64,000 bases of DNA from Circinella umbellata. Taxonomy: Eukaryota > Mucoromycota > Mucoromycetes > Mucorales > Lichtheimiaceae. Below the pieces are notes generated by a model, which made no database searches, was not told the DNA's origin, and was given only the letters and a program-made list of their open reading frames with translations. Position 1 is the first letter of the stretch. Every line of letters starts with the position of its first letter. The position numbers and the translations under genes were made by a program. Location of the stretch: the NCBI GenBank assembly GCA_025093555.1, contig JAIWNF010000034.1, positions 496,001 through 560,000 of the forward strand, given 5' to 3'. Shown in pieces: positions 1 through 11,835 of the stretch.

Positions 1-605
1 GTTAGAAAAGTATGTCTATTTAAGCTTTGAAATTGCTTTATATTTTTATTCGCCATTATCTTTCCCCTAGTAGTAATATAGCTAACTTTTTACATATGAT
101 TTTCTTCTGTTATAGATTTTGAAAAATTTAGAAAAGAAAGACTATTAAGATAAGTGATTAAGATGCATATGGATGTCGATCTTTTCGTCAACCGAGTATC
201 ACAAGAAATATAATTACTGAACCAATAATAGGATTATTATTATTTTTTGTAACACTATTGTTTCTATGTATCTATTTTAAAGAAAAGATATTTGATGAAC
301 CATATTTCATCATGATCCTTCTACTACTACTACTGCTACTACTACTAGTCTATTACTCTATTACTATTGATAGAAAGAAAATGATACAGTAGCTTATTCT
401 TTTATAATAAAAAAATAATTACTTTTAATTAAACAAAATGCGTTTACAGTACGTAATATTTCTTTTTGACTTATAAAGCATTTGCTTTTTTTATTTTTTG
501 GTGCAACGCTGACAGTAAACCTTAAAAAAAAAAGAAAAGACTTTGGGGTGTTTGAGTGAGCAAAAAAACTGCTTTTTCTTCCTTCTTCCTCCTCTTTTAT
601 TCATA

Positions 606-968
606 ATGTATTCTATTACTAAATTCTTTGTACTTTTATTATTGTTGACGTGCTTTATTGAAATAATAATAGCTCGTAAGTAATGGAAATATAGAAAGTA
701 CTATGTATTGTACACAACCAAAAGAAAAAACAGTTCCATCTTTTACATTAACGCATGTCACTATACGTTATTAACTATTTCTATAATAGAAAGCGGTATT
801 GGATCCTCTTCTGTCAATGAGTTGTTACCTAGTACTCAAATAGCAACCGAGACACCAACACCTACTAGTATTTATGGATCGAGTGCTCCTGAATCATTAA
901 ATTCATTGGTTTTCTCCTCTACTTTACTGATAACAATAACATCAACCTTTTATTTCATCCCAGCATAA
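606..968 (+). CDS. Small secreted, probably GPI-anchored serine/threonine-rich protein
   Basis: Two exons, 606-675 and 790-968, joined in phase across a GTAAGT...ATAG intron of 114 nt, give 82 aa. The first 23 residues form a clear signal peptide: Lys-6, then a Leu/Phe/Val-rich core, ending in IIIA. The middle is Ser/Thr/Pro-rich. The last about 20 residues are hydrophobic and end without a charged tail. Small residues (GSSAPES) precede that tail and could be the GPI attachment site. Known biology: this layout is typical of small fungal GPI-anchored wall or plasma-membrane proteins. I recognise no family, so the function is open. The frame shown by exon 2 alone starts at a spurious Met inside the intron. 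The in-phase junction and the signal peptide are what make this gene credible. Confidence 0.55.
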
Positions 969-1541
969 TTGCAAATAATTTAGGAATTATCAACTCTTAT
1001 AGACCAAACTTTTTATCTTATTTACTTGTATATAATAAAACCCTCTTTTGTTGTCACAAAAAAAAAAAAATTGCAATGATCTATTTGTTTCACAAAAAAA
1101 CTGAATGAATATTTTTTATAAAGTAACACAAAATAAGGATGTGTGGATCGACTTTTTTTTCTTTGCTAATCTTCTCAACTGAATATCTAAGTGTATGGGA
1201 AAATAGTCATCACGAACGCGACAGATTATTGGAAACAAAAATATCCATATCTTTCTTATATTATTTCATGATCATTTGTTAATTTGATATCTTATAGCTC
1301 TCTATGGAATACTATGAAAATATAAATATGATTGAAGAGGATTGGGATTAGATGAAGGCGAAGACGGGAGGAGGGAGGGGAATGAGAGAGAAAAAAAAGG
1401 GTGAATGAGTGAGAGGAATTGGATAGTGGAAAAAAAAAGGGAAAAAGAAGACAAACTATACACACAATGGAAAAACCCAATTACTAAAAGTTCTAATTAC
1501 AAGTTTTTTGTTATTTTTTTTTTTTGATGTTATTATTTGTT
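969..1541. other. Intergenic, purine-rich
   Basis: This lies between the 3' end of the small secreted gene (+) and the 3' end of the NC2-alpha gene (-), which are convergent. It holds A/T homopolymers and a GA-rich stretch around 1330-1450. No supported gene is present. Confidence 0.6.
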
Positions 1542-2289
1542 TCAAAGTTCCATTTCTTGATCTTTGATAGCCTTTGATGAAGATGATTTTGAACGTCGAG
1601 ATCGTGTAGGTTTATTAGATTCATTGTCTTCGTCTACTCCTGCTCCTACTCCTCCACCAGTGGATGATTCCATCGGGTCGGGTATGTTGGCAACTACATC
1701 CTTTAAAAAGTCAAATTGTTCCACTGTTTCAATTGTCTTTTTTCTATAATAAGAATAATATTAATTAATTATTCTTTCTCATTATTTTTAATAGTAAAAA
1801 AAAAAGAAACATACGAGACTTACAAGTGAGCAGCTGATAATCGTTTAGCGTTACGTTGTCTTGTTTCTTGACAAGCTTGGTCAATTAACGATTGCATAAA
1901 CAACTCGAGTGCTTTTGCTAATTAACATAGTAGTACATTAGTAAAACTGCTCACAATAAAATAGCTCATCGGAAACTTTCGTAACGAATATATATACATA
2001 TACATATATAACTTACAGATTAACACTGGTGTCGCTTGTGCCACTTTACCAACATCTTCATCCAATTGCATGATTTTCTTTATACGAGCCTATTAATTAT
2101 ATAGAATCGATCATGAAAAGATTTATTATTTAGATAAATTTACTTTTTTAAGATCGTTGTGCAGTTTGCATGTTTCTCTCTTCCCTTTCCCCTTCCTCTC
2201 GCAGTAGTTCAAAATGGGTTGAAGTTTTCTCTTAAATAAGAAAAAAAAAAACTTACAACTGGAAATTTAGTTTTATATTTTTTCTTCAT
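1542..2289 (-). CDS. BUR6: NC2-alpha / DRAP1 histone-fold corepressor subunit
   Basis: Four exons (2289-2257, 2089-2017, 1917-1824, 1743-1542), all in phase, encode 133 aa. The N-terminus has the family's KYKTKFPVARIKKIM entry into the histone fold. Next come a DEDVGKVAQATPVLISKALELFMQSL helix region, an RNAKRLSAAHL loop and helix, and the diagnostic QFDFLKDVVANIPD segment. The C-terminal tail is Gly- and acid-rich and then basic (PTRSRRSKSSSSK). Known biology: NC2-alpha pairs with NC2-beta (Dr1), binds TBP on the promoter, and represses or reshapes TATA-dependent transcription in the nucleus. The length fits fungal Bur6 (about 140 aa). The start is the only Met before the KKKYKTKFP motif. 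The next gene upstream, on the same strand, ends 262 nt away. The symbol follows the yeast orthologue. Confidence 0.93.
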
Positions 2290-2550
2290 CTTTTTAATTG
2301 TAATCGTATTTAAAAAAGAAAATTAAAATATATATTATAGAGAGGAAAGTCGTTCAAAAAGCTAGAGAAAAAGAAAAAAAAGGTATGCTTTTTTTTTTTT
2401 TTTTTTACTTTATATTTTAAAGTTTATAAAAAAAGTAAAAAAAAAAAAATTGATGCAAAAAGTAACACATACAACGGGCAACACGCAAACTTTCAATTTC
2501 AGTCACACAAAAAGCGAAAAACGAAAAAAGTATTTTTTTTTTTAAATTAT

Positions 2551-5002
2551 TTAATTAGTGGTTGTATTGTTATTGTTTGTTCGATTAATATCTTGTGTTG
2601 AACGTCTTCTTCTTTTAGGTGTTGATGCTGGTGAAGGAGGTCTATATCCTGGTGTGGAAAAAGTAGATGAAGTTTCTTCCGATACATTATTATTTGTTCG
2701 TTGCGAAGATGCAAGAGGCGGTGTAGTATGAGGAGAAAAGTGTCGTTGTTGTTGTTTAGTAGTTGCTGATGATGATGGTGAAGAAGTAGGTGATGGCTGG
2801 TCCAATAAAGCTGCAATAGAAGGGGATTGTCTTGCATCAGGCTCTTGTTTATAATTAGATGAGTTTGAGGAATCATTTGTTTCCCGTAAAGAGGTTTGTT
2901 CAATGCGAGCCTTCTTAGAAGATTTTTCTTGCCCCATATTTTGTGCATTGCCTTCTTCCATGGTAATGTCTGTGTCATATTATCATTTTTTCCCTCGTCG
3001 GGAAAAAAACAATGTTATTAATCATTACTACTTTCTTTCCCCCCCCTCTTGTATGTATATAAAATTATTGCTATAGTTACCTTTTTTTTCATCTGATTGT
3101 GATGGAAACATAAGAGTTGTTGGCATGGATAATAATGTATTAGCTGAATCAATGGATCGTTTGGATCGATTTATATTTTCAAGATTTGGACTGTCTTGTC
3201 CTTTACTTTTCTTTTTTTTCAAAGTTGTTGTAGTGGCTTCTCCTGAACTTTTTTGTTTTTTTTCTTGAGGCGTAGTAAAACCAGGATCGTTCAACATACG
3301 ATCCGCTACAATACCAAGACTTTCTAATGCTGAAATATGATGTTGTTGCTGTTCCAGGTTATTGGCGTTATTGTCATTATTTTGATTTTTTTGTTGTTGC
3401 ATTGAAGGGGGTTTTATATCATGGCGCATTTTAGGTGAATACTGTTGTTGAAATAAGTAAGGAGGACCGCGTTTCGGTGATGAACCGAATTGACCTTGTT
3501 GCTGTTGCTGTTGTTGGGGTTGAGATTGTAGGTTGTGCTGTTGTTGTAGCTGCTGGGGTTTAGGAGATCGTATAGATGAATTTGTCTCATAATGAGGATA
3601 AAATGAAGGATGTTCTTGTTGATTTAAATTATGTAAATATTCCAATTCAGCATCACGTGCAGATAATCTTAATTCTGCAAGATGAAGTTTTCGTTTTAAT
3701 ATTTTTCGCTCTTCTAGTAATGTTTCCATTGAAAGTTGGGAATCCTAAATCATTTTTATCCGAAACATTTGGAAATAAAAACCATGTTTAGTAGAAAATT
3801 TTCTTAATCTTAAAAAAAAATAAAAAATTAAAATGTATATTTTTACCTGTGGAGGCAATTCCATTGTTTCTATACTATGTAATGTTGATGTGATACGTCG
3901 TAATTTTCTTGATAAAGCTTCCATATCTTTGTGTAATACTTTGGTATCAACAAGATATCGTAATTTTTGCTCGTTTTCCTGATTTACAAGAATTATAATT
4001 ATACATTTAAAACCGATTACTGTCTTTTTAATATTATTCGCTTTTATAAAACTTACCGACATCATATATATACTACGCATCGTCTCAATAGCTTTATTCG
4101 CATCTGGAGGAAAAGATTGAGAGTAATGAATTTGGTCCGCTTGAGTTCGAACAATGTTTTCCAGGTATCGTTGTCGTTCAAGTGAATCGTGTAACTAAGC
4201 GACAGAAATGATAAAAAAAAAATCACCATGGTTAATACAGATAAAATATACATATGTTAATAATAAATACAACTTCTTCTGTTTTTTTAATTGATATATA
4301 CTTGTTGACGAAGCTCTTCGGTATACATGTCATTTGGTACAGCTGTTTGAGCTGTATAGTCCATCTATTTTATTACATTGAATTTAAGTAAGATATACAA
4401 TAACAATGCTGCGCAAAAGAAGTATTGTGTCATACATAAAAAAGATAAATAGATTTATACATGTAATCTTTTCATACCGGATATTGAGTAGAGTTGGATA
4501 CAGGAAGCATATATCCTTGATTACCCACTGCTGTTGTTACCCGTAAGTTTTGAGGTTGCTGTTGTTGTTGATGTGATCGAAGAGAAGGAGAATCTTGTCG
4601 ATTATTATTTTGACTATTATCAAGTAAAACAAGATCAATCTTCCATTTAGCATTGTCACCCCATTTTTGAATCTAAAAAAAAAAAGCATACAATTAAAAT
4701 CAATTATAAACTTATAAGTAAATATCTAATTTATCTTTTATTTAGATATTGTGATTATAACTTACTTGTTGTCGAACTGCATTAAAAATATTATTTAATT
4801 GATCCGAAGAAGAAGACGGTGTTGTGCTACCATCACAAACTATTGGTGAACCTGTTACTGTTGTTCTTTCTTGTTGAGTAGAAAAAGGTGAAGATGGTGT
4901 GGGTGGTATTGCTGCTGATAAAGGAGGTGTACCCAATGGAGATCGTGTTCTTACAGAAGCTGTTGCGTCTCGTAGTCGATTAGTTGTTGGACTGCTGTAC
5001 AT
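2551..5002 (-). CDS. Coiled-coil, Gln/Ser/Asn-rich protein of unknown function (615 aa)
   Basis: Seven exons (5002-4766, 4672-4478, 4364-4302, 4194-4057, 3978-3847, 3744-3081, 2969-2551) join in phase. The first about 65 residues are Ser/Thr/Pro-rich with several SP/TP sites. A conserved-looking segment follows (QLNNIFNAVRQQ then IQKWGDNAKWKIDLVLLD). Residues about 150-310 form charged, heptad-like helices, including ERQRYLENIVRTQADQIH, ENEQKLRYLV, LSRKLRRITSTLHSIE and LEERKILKRKLHLAELRLSARDAELEYL. Then come long Q/N-rich linkers around an ordered ALESLGIVADRMLNDPGF motif. The tail has more SP/TP sites and a basic KRRRR patch that could be a nuclear signal. I do not recognise the family. It may be a nuclear or cytoskeletal scaffold, but this is inference. 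G1/S-type promoter boxes lie upstream (separate entry). Confidence 0.8.
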
Positions 5003-5234
5003 TGTATTTATATAATATTTTGTGTAAATATTATTAATATATATACATAGATATATATTACAAAATATATAATGTCAAAAGATGTATTTGAAAAAATGAA
5101 TCTTTTAATGGAACAATGAAATGAAAGTTTTTTTTCTCGTTTCTTTTTTGTTATATGCAAGAGAATAAAGGAAAAAAAAATTAAAAGCAAGATAAAAGAA
5201 TAGTATTTCTTTTTTTTTTTACCTCAAGTTGCCG

Positions 5235-5260
5235 AGACGCGTCTGGCTTTTCTCACGAAA
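5235..5260. promoter_or_regulatory. MCB-like and SCB-like boxes upstream of the coiled-coil gene
   Basis: AGACGCGTCT (5235-5244), a perfect palindrome containing the MCB core ACGCGT, lies 9 nt from CACGAAA (5254-5260), an exact SCB core. They are about 235-260 nt upstream of the start at 5002. A CRE-like TTACGTCA follows at 5287-5294. In budding yeast, MCB and SCB boxes bind the G1/S factors MBF and SBF. That this fungus uses the same code is inference. Confidence 0.45.
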
Positions 5261-5299
5261 CTTGCAATGCACTGGATATGAAACAATTACGTCATAGAC

Positions 5300-7265
5300 A
5301 TCACTTCTTAATATTTTTTGTATGTATATATTATATTGTAATACTTTTTTAATGTATATTCCCGCTTATTATATTCTTCTTTTGTGAGTATTATAACAGT
5401 ATAATTAGTCAGAGAATTAAATTATTATTATTATCATTATTATAAATAGAAAAAATCAATTACGGGACTTTCTTTTATACCATCATCTATGCAATCGTCT
5501 TATGCATTAAGCTGGTTCTTTATTTTAGCGGAGACAACAAATCGGTAGCACCAAGTTTTTATCATCAGCTTAAATGATAATAATTCATGTTCACCACTAA
5601 TTATTATTGTACAATGCTGAAAGTTGAGTGATGATTTAAAATAATGGTCCACCTTTTTCAAATTGGGCAACTAGCTCACTTTAATATTTAGGTCTTTTGA
5701 GATAACTGCGTGTGTAGTAGCTTCTGGGCATCTTCGTAGGAATAGGCTATATATCAATCATTTTATATACTTCTAAACATTTCACTATTTAATCACACTT
5801 TTTTTCTCCATTATAGAAATATAAATATTAGTGCCCGATCAAGCACGCACTTAATGTTACTCATCTTAATAAAATTTTCCTAACAAGAATTTGAAAGTAC
5901 TCCACGCAATTGAACTTACCGTTTCTTGAACTTAATACCATGCACCTCTATTACTATCAAACATTTCATTCAACGATTTTTGGTAACTTTATCACACAGT
6001 TACTGAAGAGAATGCACTACATGGTGATGGGGTTTCGTTTTTATTGCTGCTACCGTTGCTGTTGATTAACACATGTGTCATGACGTTAATATTCATCTCA
6101 CGAGGATATGTGAGTTTCAGTCGTCCGGAAGTACTATTCTATTCATCAGAATATACCAAATTACCTACTATATTTTATTGTTAAGACTTAACATTCAATT
6201 GTACCATCAAAGCTCGGTTTTTTTAAGCACTTTTTCAAATTTAACGTCCTTTTGCTATCTGGGCTACAGAGCGATACAAAAGAAGCCGAAAATGGATCAA
6301 GGGGTTTTGAATATAAAATCCCTATTTGAGAAGGTATTTAATTATTGTCAAGTCCGCTTTTATATGCTCCATGAAATATGTTGTCGCTAATACTTGCAAA
6401 CTAATCCTGTTGTCACAGATGATGCAGATAAAGTAACATGACTATAATACCTCATATACGCACATACTGTCTGCGATTTAAGATACTGCCTCTTCGACAA
6501 TTACCTTTATCTTTTTTCACAATCCCAAATATTATTTTACAGTACTCCATATCCTAGTAATAGTCGATCGATCTTTAAATATATCCAGCTTCTCGGTCAA
6601 TCATTATTGTACGTATATTCACACGAGATAACATGTACCGAGTTTTTATTTATTCATTCAAGGTTATCAACATGCTGCAACAACAAGTCATGTAATTGTA
6701 CTACTGTATTCATTATTAAAAACGTAGTCCAGGTTAAAAAAAATTCAATAAAAAAAATTGGTCGCCTAAATCTATTTCAATAACGTGAAACTTTTCCAAG
6801 GCGAAAAAAAAGGTACGTACTTGCATTAAACATATTAAGGACTCTATTATATCTGAAAGAAAATGTTGTGATAATATAGAATTAATTGTAAAAATATTTA
6901 ATAAACTAGGCTTGGCTTCAAGTACACCAGTATTAAAATACATATCAAACTGCTTTCGTAGAGTTTTACTATACTAATGACAGCGGGGGGGGGTCGAGAC
7001 TAGCTCTATAATACAAAACTTTAAGGATATTAGGTCTCAGAAATTAGTAATAGATTATTGTAGACAGGAATCTGTAAAGTGACTCAATATAAAGCCATGG
7101 ATTCATTGATAAAACAAGCTCGTCAACCCAAGTAAAAGAAAAGCTTATTGTTAGGCAGTGCTGCATTTGTTTGTAAAATGAAAATGGTGGTACAAAGCTT
7201 ATAGTTTAAGTTCCTGCAATTTGTCACCTTCCTTTTCTTTTTAAGTTGTTCACTACATATTTTCA
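5300..7265. other. Intergenic, no supported gene
   Basis: About 2 kb between two divergent genes (coiled-coil - and nitrilase +). A 105-codon open frame at 6073-6390 (+) and a 69-codon frame at 6734-6943 (-) show no domain, signal or exon context. A run of G lies at 6985-6994. I see no gene here. Confidence 0.6.
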
Positions 7266-8562
7266 ATGAATTGGCCGTTAGCTGCCGTAGCTCAGTTTTG
7301 TGCTTCGTCTGCCATCTCTCGAAATGCAGCCATATGCAGTGAATTAGTAGAACGTGCTGCTGCTCAAGGTGTCAAAGTAAGTTTTTTGTCATTCTGACCC
7401 AAAGTTGTTATAATAAAAAAAACAATATTTTTTTCTACTGATTAAACCCAGAATAATAAACAATCCAACCAACTATAAATAATAATAATTATAAAAGACA
7501 GTTTTTTTCCCTGAAGCGTCCGACTTTATTGCTGAATCAACAAAAGAATCAATACAATTAACAACAAGTTTAAAGGAATCGTCATTCGTAAAAAGTTTGC
7601 AAGAATCAGCACGCGATAAACGGGTTTGGATTTCTATAGGAGTACATGAAGCGGTAAACTAATTTTTGGTCAAGTGAGTTTTGTTTTCCCTATTAGAAAC
7701 CAATTAACATATAATTCCACAAACCACGCCTCTCTTTCTCTCTTAATTTGATTATAGAGTCCATCACCAGATCAAATTTATAACTCTCATTTACTTATCA
7801 ATGATGAAGGAAAAGTTGTTTCTGTTTATCGAAAAATTCATTTATTTGACGTTGATATTAAAAATGGCCCTCGATTAATGGAAAGCGATTCTACATGTAG
7901 TGGTGATATTATCCCAGATCCAGTGTTAACACCTATTGGAAATGTAGCTCAACAAACTTGTTATGATCTTCGCTTTGCCGAACTATCAATTGCTCAACGA
8001 CACCGTGGTGCTGACATTTTGACCTTCCCAAGTGCATTTACTGTAAAAACAGGACAGGCACACTGGGAGTAAGTGATTATATTTTATCTATATTTTTAAA
8101 AGAATTGTCATGTTTGACTAAACATTAATAACTGCCTCGGATAACGAACGATTCACATGCTCATGTATTTCTATATAGACCCTTACTACGTGCTCGTGCA
8201 ATTGAAACACAAACATATGTTATTGCAGCTGCTCAGATTGGGCAGCATAACGCAAAGCGATGCAGTTTTGGAAACTCAATGGTAAAAAAAAAATATATAT
8301 TACGTATTATGTATTCTTTTTTTTTTCGTGACAAAACAAAAAAAGTTTTATTATTTTGAAAAACTTGGGTGATGAGGATTTTACTGATATAGAAATAATA
8401 TAGATTATTGATCCATGGGGTACTGTGGTTGCAAGAGCCAGTGAAAGCACCACACCAAGTCTTGCAATTGCACCTATCGATTTAGACTATTTGAAAAAAA
8501 TAAGAGCAGAAATGCCAGTTATGAATCATCGAAAAAATGATGTGTATCCTAAAATATACTAG
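7266..8562 (+). CDS. Nit1-type carbon-nitrogen hydrolase (probable deaminated-glutathione amidase)
   Basis: Five exons (7266-7376, 7498-7653, 7758-8068, 8179-8281, 8404-8562) in phase encode 279 aa. The nitrilase triad is complete: Glu-43 in FFPEASDF, Lys-115 in YRKIHLFDVD and Cys-157 in TCYDLRFAEL. The following FPSAFTVKTGQAHWE, PLLRARAIETQTYVIAAAQIG and IIDPWGTVVA blocks are typical of the Nit1/Nit2 (NitFhit-like) branch. The chain ends soon after the fold, so there is no fused FHIT domain. Known biology: these enzymes hydrolyse deaminated glutathione to alpha-ketoglutarate and cysteinylglycine, as metabolite repair in cytosol or mitochondria. The N-terminus begins directly with the first beta strand and shows no obvious targeting peptide. 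The WD40 gene starts only 140 nt downstream on the same strand. Confidence 0.93.
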
Positions 8563-8701
8563 TGGATTTCTTTTGCGGTTTCCGATTCCCATCACCCAAA
8601 ATCAATCAAACAAAACAAAAATAAAAACAAATAGACAATCAAAAGTGGTTCTTATTTTTTTTTTATTTTCTCCTTTTTCTTTCTCTCACGTTATAATCCA
8701 A

Positions 8702-11522
8702 ATGTCTGAAAATGAAATGATTATCGTGGATGGTGACTCTCCACCACCATTGACAAGTTTATCCATTGAAACGCCAGAAGCAACCGATATTACTACTATT
8801 ACCACTGATATTGCTACAGAACAAGAAAATGATAAGAATAACAATGACAGTAGTAAAAATGCTGACAATACCAAAGTAACAACGCCACCGCCATCATCTC
8901 CACCAGCACTATTACCGTCATCCTTGGACCCTAATAGTAAAGTTGCTCAATTAATATCAAAAGAAGCAAGTAAATTACGGAAACGAAATAAAACATCAAA
9001 GAATGAAATAGTCCCTTATATTAACGATGACACACCTTCCACTATGAGCACTGATAACAATAATAGCTCAAGCGATGAGGTAGATGAAGTTGACACGGAT
9101 GATTTGCTAGATCAAGCAGACTTACTTCCTCCACTTCGTAACAAACGTATCAGCATGACTACTGCTCAAGTTGTGATTGATACCCTCAGTAAAGGAGGTG
9201 GTAGAGGTAGAAAGCGTCGAAGAGGTCGTGGTGTTGCCAAAACAAAAACAAAGACGAAAAAATTGAACACAACAAAACGAGGACGCGTCAAGGTTCTTTT
9301 TTTATTAATTTTTTTTTTATATACAGAGAGACTGTTACTCTTTGTTCTAGGCTGGTATACTTAATGTTTTTTTTTCTCTCTCTCTTAATACATATACTTT
9401 TTCTTCTTGGATAATAAAAAGCAACAGCCTATTTTACCTCCACGACCTCGAATTGAAGATTATGTGTATGACCCAGAAGTTGTTGAGAGTCTGTCACAAC
9501 AATATCCCGATACATTTTGGCGTTTCCATGCGGACACTGAATATCCAATGCTTGACGTTATAAATGGGGACCATCCTTTAGCTTCTCTCAATTATCATAT
9601 CAGTGATCAAGGTAAATTACAGTTTATTTTTTTTTATCCTATCTTATAGAAACCGTATTCTTTTTTTTTATATGTACAAAAAGTTATTTAACTTGATCAT
9701 TAATAAGGATATGCGGTTTATTGATTATTTTTATTTAGCGGCGATTGTTGGTATGACATTATCACCTGATGGTACACTTCTTGCCACATTTTCAAGTGTT
9801 GGTTTCATCAAATTATGGGACGTTACAAATGAGTTCAAAATGATTCGTAGATTACGAGATTCGAAAGAAATTAATATTGAGGAATTTTATTGTGGACAAT
9901 TTGTCGATAGTCAAGAACTTTTAGTTGCAGGCGGCAAACTGAAAGATCGATTTCGATGGTCAGCACAGGATGAAGATAATCATATCATGCCATGTCCCGT
10001 CAAGGTAATAGAAATATAATAAAAAACATAAGGTGATCGAGGTGATTGACTGTTTTTTTTTGTGCTATAATATCGTTAGATTTTCAATATTGAAACTGGC
10101 CAACGAGTAGCTGAATTATATGGTCATGAAGAGGAAATACTTTGCATAAAATCACTCGAGTTCAAAGAAAAAAACTATTTTATTACTACAAGTCAAGATG
10201 GGTATATTATTAAATGGCAGATGGATAAGGACTGGATGTAAGTAAAATTTTTTCTTTTCTGTTTATGATACTTAATGGATAAGATTCGATTATTATTAAT
10301 ATGACATAAAAAACATTTTATGCCCTTTATTTTTAGTACAATGCTGGATTCGACACGAATGGAAGATGGTATTACTTGTATGGCATTTACCATTTCTTTT
10401 CTTCCCAATACTGGCAATAAATTTTTTCTTGCTGCGTGTGATGGTCATTTACGCCTTTATGACTTTGAAGAGTCTTTGGTAATATATATATATGTATACT
10501 TTTAGAGAGACGATTGATTATAATACTAATGAATCAAGTGAATATTTCTTACTAGTTACTGCAAACATTTGAAGATATGTATTCATCCTATTGTGATTGC
10601 GGTAAGTTTGTTAAATGGCTTGATCCGTCTCCTGTTATACAACAACAACAGCAGGAAGATGAAAATACACGTCCTTCTTCCTCTTCTTCTCCGATTAAAG
10701 AAGATTCACCACAAAAAGAGCAAGAAAAAGAAAGCCAGCATGCGTGGTTTATTAGTCGTGGCGCAGAAATATGTGATGTTGGTGAAGGCATATGTAAGTT
10801 TAACATTTTTTTCGTAAAGTGAATTGATAAGTGAATGTGACAATTTGTATAATGGTTTGGCTTATTTCGGTTATACTGGATACAACAAAACTAACTTTAA
10901 ATACATTTGACTACCACCAACGCTAATAGCCTCAATTCCAAACACATGCACACTGCATAAGTTGACTTATCCAAATACCCGGGGCGGTAAATTTCAATTG
11001 GATCAAGTCAAAAAATTTACTCATGAAGAGTACGTGTAGTTTTTTATCCTGCATCCTCGAAAAAAAAAGCTCAACTGCATGTGTAGTTCCAAAATGATCT
11101 GTTATACTAAAAATTCAATGTTCTTCCTTTCCAGTTACCATGCCAACTCATGGCTGGTCAAGATTACATCCAATGGTCGTTATCTTTTAGCCCCTACCAT
11201 TTATGGACAAATATTTGTATTTAATATGGCAACAAGTCAACTTACTGCGATATTGAAAGAACATGAAGGTACATAACACATTGTATGAAAATCAACAAAA
11301 AAGGTACCATAAGGCAGAAGTTTAACTTTTTAGTCACTTTTTATAATTTATTACTATCATTATATACTGTTTTAGATATGGAAGTAAGAGATGTGATTTT
11401 TCATCCATACCGACCTTTACTTTTCTCATGTGGCGATGGTATGTGTTACATAGTCATTAGCTCAATAATAATAATAATAAGCGCATATTCAAATGCCCTT
11501 TTCTTTTCTTGGTATTGATATA

Positions 11523-11558
<36 letters not shown>

Positions 11559-11636
11559 ATTGTTATTGTTATTATATTACATTAATGTTATTTAGATGGC
11601 AGTGTCAAGATTTATACTTATAAAAGTGAAGAGTGA
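8702..11636 (+). CDS. WD40-repeat protein with a disordered basic N-terminus (640 aa)
   Basis: Ten exons (8702-9292, 9422-9611, 9739-10004, 10080-10237, 10337-10478, 10556-10793, 10930-11029, 11135-11268, 11376-11438, 11596-11636) close in phase. Residues 1-197 are disordered: acidic and Ser/Thr/Pro-rich, then a GGGRGRKRRRGRG/KTKTKTKK basic region likely to bind nucleic acid or act as a nuclear signal. The rest is a beta-propeller with recognisable repeats: GMTLSPDGTLLATFSSVGFIKLWDV, GHEEEILCIKSLEF...TSQDGYIIKWQM, AACDGHLRLYDF, ITSNGRYLLAPTIYGQIFVFNM and VIFHPYRPLLFSCGDDGSVKIYTY. A Q/S/E-rich insert (about residues 490-525) breaks the propeller. The start was chosen at 8702 because the upstream in-frame Met lies inside the nitrilase CDS. 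The exon 1 donor (GTTCTT) is weak and uncertain. The orthologous family was not identified. Confidence 0.8.
11526..11554. repeat. (AT)n microsatellite in a WD40 gene intron
   Basis: An uninterrupted AT dinucleotide run of about 29 nt inside the last intron of the WD40 gene. It is likely length-variable between strains. Confidence 0.9.
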
Positions 11637-11835
11637 ACGTATACCAAATGAACTAGTATTAAAAAAAAGAATACGATTATTTCCTTCTTAGATTATTTAC
11701 AATATCCACAAAAAATGTTGGGGCGTAATGCTATAACCGTTCGATATCTAAAACATTCACATATATATATATATGCATTATTAATGACGTATTTATGTAT
11801 TTAAACATACACTTTCCCATTTGAGTAAACTGTAA

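Noticed and set aside
2547..2978. 143-codon alternative frame starting MTQTLPWKK
   Set aside because: It is the out-of-phase reading of the last exon of the coiled-coil gene. The in-phase join from 3081 to 2969 uses the other frame.
6073..6390. 105-codon frame (+)
   Set aside because: Low-complexity hydrophobic sequence, no domain, no exon partner or promoter support.
8537..8701. N-terminal extension of the WD40 protein
   Set aside because: It begins within the last codons of the nitrilase gene and reads through its 3' flank. Start 8702 is more plausible.
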